54,213 nucleotides of DNA from Barthelona sp. PAP020 (taxonomy: Eukaryota; Metamonada: BaSk clade), in contig JARQWU010000039.1 of assembly GCA_040182905.1 (NCBI GenBank), positions 1 through 54,213 of the forward strand, read 5' to 3'. Both the position numbers and the translations under genes were made by a program. This document shows positions 1 to 12,900 of the stretch, piece by piece (the first letter of the stretch is position 1; every line of letters begins with the position of its first letter). The notes beneath the pieces are model-generated. The model ran no database searches, was not told where the DNA came from, and worked only from the letters and a program-made list of their open reading frames with translations.

Positions 1-269
1 ATACTGACGCATATTACCACCATTCCTTTCATTGATGTCAATCAAATCCCAACATAAGTTGATTGACATGTCAAAATCTCTTTGATTCATGTAAACTCCA
101 GCACTGACAAATTCTCGGATGATGACACTATCTACCTTCATTGCAACAAGTGTTGATAAAAGATAGCCCTTATCCTTCACCAATTCAATTAACTCGGATT
201 TGGACAAATGCTCAAATTTCAAATCAACAGGCTGGCCACTCTTCAATTGTTGTTTTAAATTGGGACAGC
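1..269 (-). pseudogene. Out-of-frame tail of the truncated ankyrin gene
   Basis: Read on the minus strand, this stretch is nearly identical to the 3' part of the intact ankyrin gene at 49035-50543 (its bases from about 50200 to 50460). It encodes the same conserved tail (key pieces KSELIELVKDKGYLLSTLVA, VYMNQRDFD, DLIDINERNGGN) with no stop up to the window edge. It lies in a different frame from the ankyrin repeats at 270-806, because about one base is missing near 270-281 relative to the intact copy. Either the gene is broken and the tail is no longer made, or the base was lost in sequencing. The true 3' end lies outside the window. Confidence 0.75.
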
Positions 270-806
270 TCAAAAGCTGTATTTGTTCTTTTTCCATTGT
301 TCATCATTTGTATACAATCTGTTGAAAAATAACAGCATATCTTCACCATATAAGTTTATTTCGGGACAATCTAGAAGCATCTTGACAACATCAAGATGAC
401 CTGTCCAACAACTGATGTACAATGGAGAAAATCCACCGTCCCCACACAAATTAACATCAGCTCCATGATCCAAGAGCATTTTGGCAACATCAAGATAACC
501 ATTTTGACAACTAACATACAATGGAGGACTACCATCATTAGGAAACAAATTAACATCAGCGCCATGATCCAAGAGCATTTTGGCAACATCAAGATGACCA
601 TGATAACAACTGACGTACAATGGAGAAACACCATTATTCTTACACAAATTAACATCAGCGCCATGATCTAAGAGCATTTTGGCAACATCAAGATGGCCTT
701 TTTGACAACAAAAATATAATTGACAAGTGCCATCATTCATACAAAAATTGTCATCAGCCCCATAATCAAACAAGAACTCAATAAATTTGGTTTGCCCTTT
801 TGACAT
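270..806 (-). CDS. Truncated ankyrin-repeat protein (probable pseudogene)
   Basis: This 178-aa open frame holds about four ankyrin repeats of 33 residues with the unit GHLDVAKMLLDHGADVNLC, closely matching the ten-repeat protein at 49035-50543. Ankyrin repeats are helical protein-binding modules; the partner is unknown. The frame starts at ATG 806 in the middle of a repeat (FIEFLFDYGAD), so the N-terminal part found in the intact paralogue is missing. It stops at a TGA caused by a one-base deletion relative to that paralogue, just before the conserved tail. Both ends are therefore damaged. The dynein gene follows upstream after only about 130 bases. I infer a decayed or degenerating copy; a short functional ankyrin protein cannot be excluded. 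Confidence 0.7.
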   Translation of the reverse strand: MSKGQTKFIEFLFDYGADDNFCMNDGTCQLYFCCQKGHLDVAKMLLDHGADVNLCKNNGVSPLYVSCYHGHLDVAKMLLDHGADVNLFPNDGSPPLYVSCQNGYLDVAKMLLDHGADVNLCGDGGFSPLYISCWTGHLDVVKMLLDCPEINLYGEDMLLFFNRLYTNDEQWKKNKYSF

Positions 807-934
807 AGAAATTTAAAATTTTTTTCCTTTAAAAACAATCTAATATGTGTGTGTGATTAGTGCATTTGCCCCGTGAAATATTTGGTGAATTGGACACAAT
901 AAACAAGTAAACATATTTTTATCAATGAATTTGT

Positions 935-3900
935 TCAATCATCTCTGGGTTGACATAACAGAGCAACACCCCTTTGAACCCAATGTTCTTCCAACATCTT
1001 AGTTGGTAAATATATAGACATGATAAAATTGGTACTTTGACCAGTTGTACTCAAGGCACCAGCTCTCATTGGTGTCTTGTACAAAGGACAATTATATCCT
1101 TCAGTAATAATTTCTTTTTCAGTTGGTTTTAACCAAATACAAGGAATTTCAGAGAAGAACTTACGTAAACCAGGTGTAGGCTCTCTTATTTCTTGAATAT
1201 CAGAATCCCATTCTGCACCTTCCAAGAACAAACCATGAATAAAGACACCTGTATTCGGATACTTTGTAGGCAATGTGAGATTTTTATCCAAATTGAGAAC
1301 TTCGGCATTGAATCTTAATGTGTCAATTGGAATGAAATGTTTTCTAGCATGCTGTTGCAAAACAGCGGTTAAAAAACTCTGAGGGAAAAAGAATCCAGGC
1401 AACCAAAAAGAAACTGGAACACCTGTCATTCTCCATGTGTTTATGAACTCAATTCGTTGGATCAGATCTTTATACCACTTACTTAATCCAAATACCGAAG
1501 GATAACCAGCGTTTGTCCAAGTAATTGGCACTCTTCCAACTAGCATTGCATTGAATGTACGTTCCAAGGATTCACTCATGACCACTTCTCCCTTGATAGC
1601 TCGAGCAAGATTGATTAATTCCTCCTCAATAACTTTCAGTAGTTTTTGGTATCTGTGAGTTTCATGAAGCTGAACAACATCTAATGAATCCATTGCACCA
1701 TCAATTCCAAATTTATACATAGATTCATGAGCTTGATCACGAGAAACTAGTTTTGGTAAAGTGTTCAACAAATCAACAGATTTGCTCAATACAATTTGAT
1801 CTGAAGATTGGGAATCAGCCCCAATAGAATGTGGTTGCAAATCAATAATGGTATCCAAAAGTTTTTGACACTCTTGCTGTTGCTTAACAACGCTCGCATT
1901 GGAATGTAAACCAAAAATTTCGGGAGAATCTTCAACACTGATATTTAACACGTATGAACGAAGTTGATTCAAAGATTCAATATCTGGGACTTTGTATATA
2001 CCATTAACTGTTAAAGTATGCCCGGTTTCCATGATACCAGGATTAATTATTCTTTTAAAAATGGTTTCAACACATCTTTGGTCCCAAGGATCTGTAACAC
2101 GACCAGAATAATTGATAATAGACAACATATATTCTAGATAATCCCAAGGTGGTGAAGAAAACTCGTTCAATGATGCAGAAAGCATCCTAGCACTCACAGA
2201 AAAATCTGCTAACATCCATTCATAGGGAATGTTAAATCCAATGGGTCCATATCGTTTTCTTTCTTGCAATACAACATGGAAAAATACCAGACCATATATC
2301 ATTTGATGGAATAACATTGGGGATACACAAGACTTCCACAATTCGTCATTAATTGCTCCAAGAGTATCCAATATATTCAGTCTAACACCTCTAGGTGGTT
2401 CATTAGTAATCTTAGTTCCTGCCTGTAAAACTGGAACAGGGAATGATTTTGATGGCATAGAAGTTAACCATAATCTAAAATCAGGAGATATTTTAACACC
2501 TGGGGCTGATAATTCATCTAATTTCCTTTCTAAATTAGGCATCCAAGAGGTACACAAATGACAATTTTGTAAAAATACCCATTGACCTTTAATAATTGCA
2601 TTATCAATAAGAGCTTCTGCAATTGGTCCTTGACCTTGACCTAAAGATAATGTAAATACTTCTTCCGATGTTTTTCCTTGTTCAGCAGCAAATTGCATAA
2701 GTTTAGCTGATGGATCAGCACCAGGAGACAATACAAAGATAATTGGGGAAATTGGATTGGAAGATGCAAACACTTCAGCAAGGGATGGTGCAGGTGCTGA
2801 AACAAAATCTTTTCCAAGTCGAGAAATAACAACTTCTTCAATGCATTTTGGGACTTTTTCACGTCTGAAAACTGAAAAGAATAAAAGACGTTCAAAAACT
2901 GTTAATTCAAAAGGTAAAGTTATATTTAATGGGTCATTAGACGATAAAAGAGTTCTGAAAAATTGGGTATCCTTACGCACTGTTTCAGCAAGATTCTCAA
3001 ATTTACTGTTCAATTGGCTTAATCCAATGACACCTGCCCAAAGAGAAGGTCCTAAAAATCCATAACCATCAACATCAAATTTATTCATAGCTTCATCTTT
3101 TTCATCAAAAATCTCAGCAGTTGGAGGATGCAAAAGGAAAGTGTAAGATTTTTGTTCAACAATGCCTTCATCTAACAGTAGAGACATTGTTACAAGGAAA
3201 GAGAATAATAACTTATGCTCTTCAAAAAGTCCTTGACTGACTGCCATGAATGTTGTACGTGTACAATCATTAATCAAAACATTAAGTCTATCAGCTACAG
3301 TGAAATTTGCTGGAGTTCGACAATTTTGTACAACATGCAACATCAAATCTTGGAAAAATGCTAAAGACCATTGATACATTGAATCAACAGTACTTAAATC
3401 GGCAATAACAAAATAAATAAGAGAACCACGATGTGCTAAAGCTCTATATTCATTACGAATGTCATTGATCTGTTGTGCAGTAATTTCGGCATCATAAACA
3501 CGTTTTTCAATCGAGGTAGCAGTAACTTTAGAATTTTCTAAAGCTTCAATAAGAATTTCATCTTCCAAAATTGTATCTGTATTAGCAGTAGCCAATAAAT
3601 CAAGAATCTTATCTTCAATGGCCTTTAGTAATTTTTTGTCATTTGCTATATTGACAACAATTGCATCTTTTTGTTGTTCAAGCTCAGGACGTTCAGTACG
3701 AATGATTCCAGCCAATAATTGATCTTCCAAACCTTTTTGGGTAACTGTAAAATCAATAATTGTTGTTTTAACAGCAATTTCTGGTACATACATAGGGTTT
3801 GCTAATTTTGTAGTCATATACAACTTGAATGATGGTGACCAATCCACATCTTGATCTCCTAATCTAACCAAATGTCTTCCACCAACAGAAGTAATCTGTT

Positions 3901-6900
3901 TCAAAAGTACTGGCTCTAAAATAGGGTCTAACGTTTCTCCAATGTTTTCAATCAACAAAGGAGTACCAACACGAATACAATTTTCAAGTGTTCTGGAAAA
4001 ATTGTTATCCCCCAGACGTATGACTTTGAGCCCATTATCTGCTTCAAACAGTTTTATCCATCGATTAGCTTGGCCTTGAGGATCAATGAGTAAAGGCCAT
4101 TTTTCTGTACTTTTTAAAATAACTGCATTGTCTAAACTGAAAGGATCATCAGGTAACGATTGTTGAACCCAATCTCTCCTATCTATTGGTTCAGATAATG
4201 TAAAAGCAAGATTAAACTCTTCATTAATTGGAATGTTAGCTTCCACACAAGAATCAATCCAATATTTAACTAATTTTGAACGATAAATCATTGAAAATGG
4301 TCCTAAATAAGCAGCACTTGCTGCACTTAATAATACATCACCTAAGATAGTGTCTGTTGAAGCTTTCAATTGTTTTAAAGAATCTTCCCAACGAACACGT
4401 TCACCAGCAAGACCATTTGTAAGTTTTTCAGCACGTTCTAATTTTGTTGCAGTTAACTTGATATTATTTTCAATGTTTTCCTTTTTAGTCAAAGCAATTT
4501 GATATTGTTGTCGCAGATCACTCAATTTCTGCTCAACACTAGCCAATTCTATTTGTTTCTCTTTTAATTCCCCTAAAATTTTATTTAAATTAGCTTCTGC
4601 TTCTGCTAACTTTGTTTTTTTAGGTGCTACATCCTCAGCTACATCTGCATATGTGCTTAAAGCAATAACCCATTGACATATACACTTAACAGCAACAGAA
4701 ACACGTTCAATGGAATCAGGTGAAAATTCAACTCGATTAATGTATCTCCTTTTAATGATATTTCTAATCTTGATTGGAATATGGTCTTTATCAAAATTCT
4801 CTAAAGACTTTAAGAATCCACTATTACTCAACAATCTGCGTCCATTTTCCCATCCAGTTGGTTCTTTCATTAATACACATACTGCATCCATGACAAGAAC
4901 AATATCACGATGAGGATTAGTAAATACACGAACTTCATCAATATCTTTCTTTTGTAAGGTATTTAAAGCTTCTGTAGCAGCATTAAAAGCTGGCATGGCT
5001 TCATCTAATATTGCCTTACATTCATCTGCAATTTCTTGAGTTTTTTCTGTTTCTAAACTAACAGTTGCTTCTTCATCTTGAACAATATTACGTTGTTTTT
5101 CGGCAATTTTTTCATCTTGAAGTAATTTGACTAACATGTCTTCAGTTTTCTTTGATTGTTTTGCTAATTCTGGTTGCATTTGAGTCAAAGATTTCTTTAA
5201 ATCAATAACCAATTCATTAACATGAGATAATTGTGATAAACCACTCTCAAAACGTTCAATTTTGTTATTAATTCTGTAACTTTGTCTTTCTAACATCTCA
5301 TTGAATAAATTCAATAAATTTAGGTAAGAAGTGGGTGTGACAAAATTTTTCCTCTTTCTCTCAATATACATTTGCTCGGCCTTTTCAATAACAGAACTAT
5401 GAATATTTGCACAAATAGTCACTAATTTTTCTGTAATTTCTTCCTTTGTCATTGCAGATTTTATGGCTTGAACAACTAAATCATTAGCACCTAACAAATG
5501 ATTAGCAACAGTATTTAGAGCATCTCGAGGCCAATCATGGTACCAATCAAGTGAACAACAATTAACCAAAGCAGGGAATTGACGTATACGATTTCTTAGA
5601 CTTGAACCTACAGGAGATAAAGCCAAAATAACATGTAAATGCTTGCGTAAACGTTTTGTAAATATTAACAATAAATTATCACGTGTAATAGGAATGTTTT
5701 CAGCAAGTAAGATTTCATTTAATGCGTTGGATATTTGTTCCATGTCTTCTGGCAACCATATTCCTGGAATATCACCAGTGTTCAAAATATTATTGACATC
5801 TTCCAAGAAACTTTCATCAGTAATTTGAGAATCAGTGATCAAAAACGCTGTTGCTTTGTTGTTACAACCTGCATATAACATAGCTTTCTTTAAATCTTCT
5901 CTGAATTCCAAAACTCCATAATTACCCGTGGTATTCACAGTGAATAATTGAACACCAACAATATGACAAGAAAATCTGGCAATTGACTGTTTTCCACTAC
6001 CACCAACACCAATCAATAAACAATGTGCACCTGATGTGGACAAACGAGATGCAGTACGACAGATATGTTCAATACAAGATTGGAAGAAAACCAAGTCCAT
6101 TTGATGTTGGGGATAAGTTAAATTGAAATCTTCTAAATAAGCATATAAAATGTGCTTTAATTTCACAAAATTAGCTTCACTGTATTTTAAAGCTTCACCA
6201 AAACCTTCAGAAAAGTCACAAAATACTAAATTTTCAATTTGATCATTACTGATTTCTACACCAACATCTTTATGAAAACTTACATTTAGAAGTAACTCAT
6301 TAAACTTCATGACATCTTCACCATTAATCAATCGATCCGAAAAAGCACGTTTGGATTCATGTAACCATAATCTAGTGATAAATGAATTGTTAGATAATTC
6401 TTTTTGAGGAGCACGAACCAAACCTCTGAAAATAGATCCTAAATCTCTTAAATTAAATGTATAATGAGATTTAGATGGTGTAGGTAATAAAGTCTTCTTC
6501 ACTTCATCATACAATTGGATGGAAGCTTTTACTAAAGGTTCCACAATATCTAAAGCCTCTTCTAAATCAAACCTAGTGAAAAATCCATTTAATAATGAAG
6601 TAAAAATACGTTTCAACGAATTATCGGATAATTCAGGCATGAAGAAAGTGTTGATATTTCCACTCAATCTTTGAGGTAATTTATGTCTTCCACCTCCTGG
6701 AGGTCCACAAGCAGCAACAACCATTGTATCAGCAATACTTTTACTGAAAAATTCTTCACGATCATATATAGATTTTTGATCAATCATTTGTCTTATCAAT
6801 TCTAAAGGTGGTTGAGCTCCATAAACCTCAGGTTTTGGCATATTTAAATCATCAACAAATAATATCATCTTTTTACCTGGTGGTCCGGCCAAAAGAGTTT

Positions 6901-9900
6901 TACGACGTCTTGTCCATTTATTTTCGATGAAAGCTTGCAATTGTTCAGAAGTGGTTCGACCACTTAAACCAGTAAAAACAGGTATTGCCCATTTATTTAC
7001 TTCAACAGAACGCAAATAATCATTTGCAATTAAAGTTTTACCAACACCACTGAAACCAACAAAATTAACGTGTTCACCTTTCTCCAATAACATATTTAAC
7101 AAATATTTGTATCGAACAGTGTCAATAGTTGGTACTAGCTGTTCACTGAATTCAATATCAGGTAAATAACTGAATTCAGGGATATTCTCATCATATGGTT
7201 TGATCAATAAATGATCAAAATCTATAGAATAATCAAAGAAGGTGTATGCCTCGTTCAATTGAATATTATGCAACAAAACAGGTGCATGAATCAACAATTT
7301 AGAGCGAATCTCTTTATTCAACAATAAGAAATCAACTTCATCTGCTTGTCGATCAAGCAAACGTTGAGGAATTCTGGCATCTTCTTCTATTGTTTGAATA
7401 AATGCAGTTTGACAATAATTCCAAGTTATTTCATGAAATTTAATTCTGTTTGATTCATCAACACATCCTCCAAAAGACCAATAAAAAGCAAATAAAAAGG
7501 AATAAAGATACACTTTTTCACGTTGCATCGCATCTAATTGCACAAATTTATCAGAACCAATCATTTCTTTACTTTTGTCATCATCCATCATTTGTAAATT
7601 TTCAAGACTACGTTTTGACCTTGAAAGATTAGACTCTTCTGCCACAAGGAAAAAAGGAGTCAACAAACCCTCATACAAATTAATACATGTTTGTACCATA
7701 AAAATCAACGGCATTTCTAACATATTTTGCACTTTAGGTTTAATTTCTCTCAAATAGAAATCAACAAAATAATCTAAATAACATGAAAACATATGTCCAC
7801 TGTTCTGTAATCTTTGCTCAATGCCATTTCTCCAAGTCTTTACAATGCTGCGCCATCCAAGATATTCCGCTTCCAAATAAACCATACCACATCTTGACAC
7901 AGTAGCAGGAGATGCTTCAGCTAAATCTTCAACTTCAAACAACATATTAATCGTATCCGGCAATTTAATACGTTGGCCATTGGCTAAAGTCAACATTTTG
8001 TTATCATCTAACACTGTATTCATATTTTCAATCCATAAAGCATCAACAGGGCCGTCAAAAAGTATCCATTTTTTGGAATCACTTTCTCTTGCATCTTCGA
8101 CAACTTTATTTGCAACAATACCAATTAAACCATCAGTCCATTCCAAAGAAATAGGATTTGTGTACCCATAGAGTTCGGTCATTGTTAAGGCTTTTGGATT
8201 AATCTTGGTAACATCTACATTCTTATAAAAATGTGATGAAGGCCCTTCAGTGATGCCTCGTTCATGTAATGAAGTTAAAGCGCTTTGTAAAGTATGAATC
8301 AAAGTTGTTTTTCCAGTTCTAGCTGCACCAACGACCATCAAACCATGTCTAACAATATGTGTTTCAAACAGTTGTTGAATTTTATCCACAAAACTAGCAA
8401 TGGGCATATAACCCAAAGCATCTAATTCATCAATGATTGCTTCTCTTAAAACTCCATAATCAACACTAGGCACGTCAATACCAGGGAATAAATCAGATAT
8501 GATACCCATGAACAAAGGAACATCTTCACGTAAAAATTTGGGAATATTACTGTCACGTAATGCCCGAATTAAGACTACATCCTCTGGTAAATGAGATTCA
8601 GCACGTTTCAAAGCTCCAGCCATTACCAATACAGATTTAACAGCTCTCATACCAAAATCATAATGGTCTTGTTGACTTAACTGTTCGGATGAAAGTTTGT
8701 AAAGTTGAACCATTTTACGACTGAGCGTATTAGCATCACTAAAACCTTCAGAATACAAAGTAATTTCAGCAATTAAAGAATAATCAGGGACAAGCATTGA
8801 TATAGGTCTAAATAATGCTTTCAAGTTATCTGGTAATTCAGTACGCCCAGCATAACCAGGGTTCATAGTAATGAAACATCCAAACGCACGATTGATTCTC
8901 AAAGCACGCCCTTCAAAATGGAAATGATCCGATGTTCCACGTACAGCAGATTGTATTGTCATTATTTGCTGAGCAATGACTGATAATACTTCGATTTCGA
9001 TTCTGTTAAATTCGTCGAAACATGCCCAAGCACCAACTTGAGCTAATCCACTAAACATTCTTCCCATTGTTTTTGCTTCCAATTCGCTACTACAATTCAT
9101 AACAACACAAAGATTTCCTAAAGCCTTGGCTAAATCTTTGGTTGTTTCTGTTTTACCTGTACCTGCAGGCCCTTGAGGATTTCCTCCCAATGAAAAATGT
9201 AATGCAGATGTTAATGTAATATAACAACGATCAGTAAGAGGTGTAATAACCAAACGAGGAGAATTTCCTAAATATTCATAACCATACTTAAATCTAGCAT
9301 TGGTTTGAGCCACAAAACATTGATCATCTTCCCAATAATAACGCAATTGCTTTTGCCATGCAAATGCATTTGTATTCTTTACTTCATCACGAATCATTTC
9401 ATCAGTGACTACATTGGCATGTACACCAATGACTAAAAGGACACTCAATAAAGTTCTTTGTAAAGATGTGAGATTTCCTTTAACAAGGTCAACCATTTGC
9501 AATAAATAAGTGTGTCTATCCTTATTAAATTCTTTCAAAGCATCTTTATCACCAGTTTCTATTTTGTTTAAGGCTTTCGTAACACCAAAAGTCCAAATTA
9601 ATTGTTCAACCGTTAATACAGATTGTGCTGAATGTTTGAACATCCAATCAGCATCTACAACCAAATTATCGGAATCTCGTTCCAACAAACATTTTTCTAA
9701 ACGCTTGTGAACAGTGCGTTTCATCATTGCTTCAACGTCACTCAACCAAAATTCAACAGCACCAGATGCTGCAACAGAACTAACAAATTCAACCATTTCT
9801 CCTTGTGGGGAAAACATAGCATTAATCATCAGCTCATTATCATCAGAATTATAAAATCTTAGACGTTCAATAGCATCAAAACATTTGCTCAAATGAGGCT

Positions 9901-12900
9901 GTATAGCTGTTGGATTAGTTGTTTGTGATAATACTTGTAGCAATTCATCATTTGAAAGGAAATAAAAACGAGGGAAAGAAGCTCTTTTAGTTTCAAGATA
10001 CTCTTCCAATTTCTTTTGTATTTCTTCCAAAGTTGAATTGGCATTTACAAAAGTTTCCAACAGGTTTTCAATTTTTAAAATTTCTAAAACCAAAGGTTCT
10101 CTCTTTACTGATGACATGACCATCATCCAAGAATCATTGACTTCAGCAAAAAGCTCAGATTCAGCAGGTAATTGTCTTTGAATATCACGTTGTGAAAAAA
10201 TTACAGATAAATACATCCAAGCCCTTTGTACAAGAGTCCACGAATCTAAGATGTCTTGCAAATGTGACAATTTTCCCTCCCATTCTAAAACAGGTTCTCT
10301 AATTCCAGCAATAAATCTTGAACTTTGCATAGCCTGTAAACTTACCATATTATCTTCTAATAATGAATAAATGTCTTCAATTTCACTCAAAACCAAACCA
10401 TCATCACCATGTTCTTTAACAGTAAACATTGTTTGTCCCCATTCTTCAGCAATCTTATTCAATTGAAGTTCCAAAACGTATTCACCTACAGCATTTGAAC
10501 AAATCTCAAGGACATAATTACTTTGATTATTGATACCAAACCATAACAATTGTTGTAGAGTTACTTCAGGAGAATATTGATTGCTTAATTGGTCAAATAT
10601 TTGCAGCCAATGTCTGCGTTGAACAGCAGGATTTCCCAATTCCACAAGGTAAATCATACGTCGTCTCCATTCATCCAATTGCTTAAACACCAATAAAACA
10701 ACCTCATCATTGTATAATTTGCTTTTAATTTGTACAACTTTTTTATACATGTTATTTACTTCTTCAGACATCTTTTTAACATCTAATTTAAGGAATATAG
10801 TGTTATTCCAACCTGTGACCTTGAAGTTCAACTCCTTATATAGACTCCAAAATGAATGACGTAAAGTATATTGGGTCTCGCATTCTGTAAGTTGTGAAAA
10901 AGGTGCTACATCTCGATCTAAAAGCTGATTTTGATCATTAACTATTTCAACACGATGTGTTAAAGTATTGATACGTTCTCTAACAAGCATTAATTTTTCC
11001 AACACATTTTCTGGATCTGCAGACTGATCAGTAAAAACTCCGGTGTGTAAATCAGCCAAAACATTCCTCAAATCATCTTTCACATCAGTAATAACATTTT
11101 CCAAAGCATTTTGCATGGAAGGTAATTGCTGATCACGATATTGTATGGCATCATTAAGGGTCTTTTGAAATGATTGATAAGTAGTTTTGACTGAACGGTA
11201 TCTGGGAACTTCAGTAACACTTAAACGAACACCATGTTCATTCATTAATGAATAAAGATCATCTAAATTTTTCAAACGTTCTTGAATATAATCTTGTTGA
11301 GCAACAATCGCATTCAAATGCCTTTGTTGTTCACAAAAATCTTCCAACTGTCTGGATTGCATTTGCAATTGTCTAATATGACTTCTTAGCATATTTTGTA
11401 CATCATCACACCATTTCGATCCACATTCACGTATAACTTTCTTTAGAGATTCAAGACTACGCTCGGGTATTGGATTTAAATGATCCCTTAATGATTTACT
11501 GTTCACAAACAAAACTCCAATAACCAAGTTTCTTTTGACTTTTGAGGCATTCATTGCCGTTTCCCATTCTTTAAACAAATTTAGATACTCATTGAATTCT
11601 TGTACAGTCCAATCATCTTTTTGTTCCAATTCTGATAATTTATTGGATTCACCAAATTCATATATCATTCTCCAGGGTTCAAAAATTTCGGCAAATTTTT
11701 GTGCAGCTTCAAAGTTCAGTTGTATCATCTTCAAAATGTTTTCACGACTGTTGTTGTATCCATCGTCATTGCTCAACAGGTCCAACACGTTTTGTCCTTC
11801 AGGAGGTGAACCGCTAAAGAAGAAACTACGTAACTTGGTATTGTGTAAAGATCTCGGAACATTCATTATAGTACGTTCAATTTCATCAAACAAATCATTA
11901 AAAACTTTTTCAAGATCAGAACATGATGGATTAAAGATCATCCCCTTATCTTCTTCCCCAAAAGAAATTTCAACCTGGAATAATCCAGAATTGTTTGAAT
12001 CTTTAGCTTGTAATTTATCCAAAGCAAGATTGGTTCTTTCAAAATTACTGACAACCATTCCTAACAATCTTGCGACAAACATGTGATCAATAAGCACAAT
12101 AAAATCACCCAACTTCGATTGTTCATGTCGAGCTTCCTTAATAGCTTTAATTCGTTGCTCTTGAAATTTCTTCAATTCAACCATTGAAAGAGATCGTTCA
12201 GACACAGCCAATTCATTATCATCATCTAAATATTGCACTTTTGCACGTGCAGAAACATCATTAGATAGAGCAACAAGGATATTTGTGATATTGTCCACAA
12301 TAGTCGTAACAGAAGATATCGCATCTTTTCTTAATTCTGTTTGGTCTTCCAGAAAAAATTGTCCATCAGCAAAACGCTTTGCAGTATTGATGGCAAATAA
12401 AGAAACACTTTCCAATTGAACCAAAATACTCTTAATATCCAATAAAGGTCCCACAAAACTTGGTTTTGATAAAAAAGAATTGTGAATGAAGCTGCGTCTA
12501 TTATACTCAAATCTTGACCGATTCACAACTTTTTTCCATCCTCTAAAACATTTTATAAGAAGGAAATTTTGAAAAAGTTTCAAATTTTTTAAAAGTTTAT
12601 AATAATTGGCTTCAACCATCCAATCATACAGAGGAGTAACCTCAGTTCCATCACTAGGACCAGAACCAGGAACATAAACCAATCCAGCCATTGACATGGT
12701 AAAATAACCACACCCACTTTTGATTGCTTCATCTCTAGAAACCACCCTTAAATCATAAGGATTATAATCTAATGCTAAGTGATCATCAATGGCAGGTTTT
12801 AAATACACAAATTTAACAGGATCATCCCTTCCTGCATGAGCAAAATGAAGAACAACATCTTCTGCAGTACGAAGTTCACTGATAATTTCGTTGACACCAT

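Noticed and set aside
371-664. Second long minus-strand frame over the ankyrin repeats of the truncated gene, and a plus-strand frame at 396-671
   Set aside because: Both are shadows of the 99-base repeat: any frame stays open when a repeat lacking stops is copied. The proteins are Met/Ile/Trp-rich and match nothing.
11535-12086. 183-codon plus-strand frame opposite the dynein gene
   Set aside because: It is antisense to a conserved part of the dynein tail, and its composition (Ser/Phe/Asn) is what the reverse strand of that coding sequence would give.
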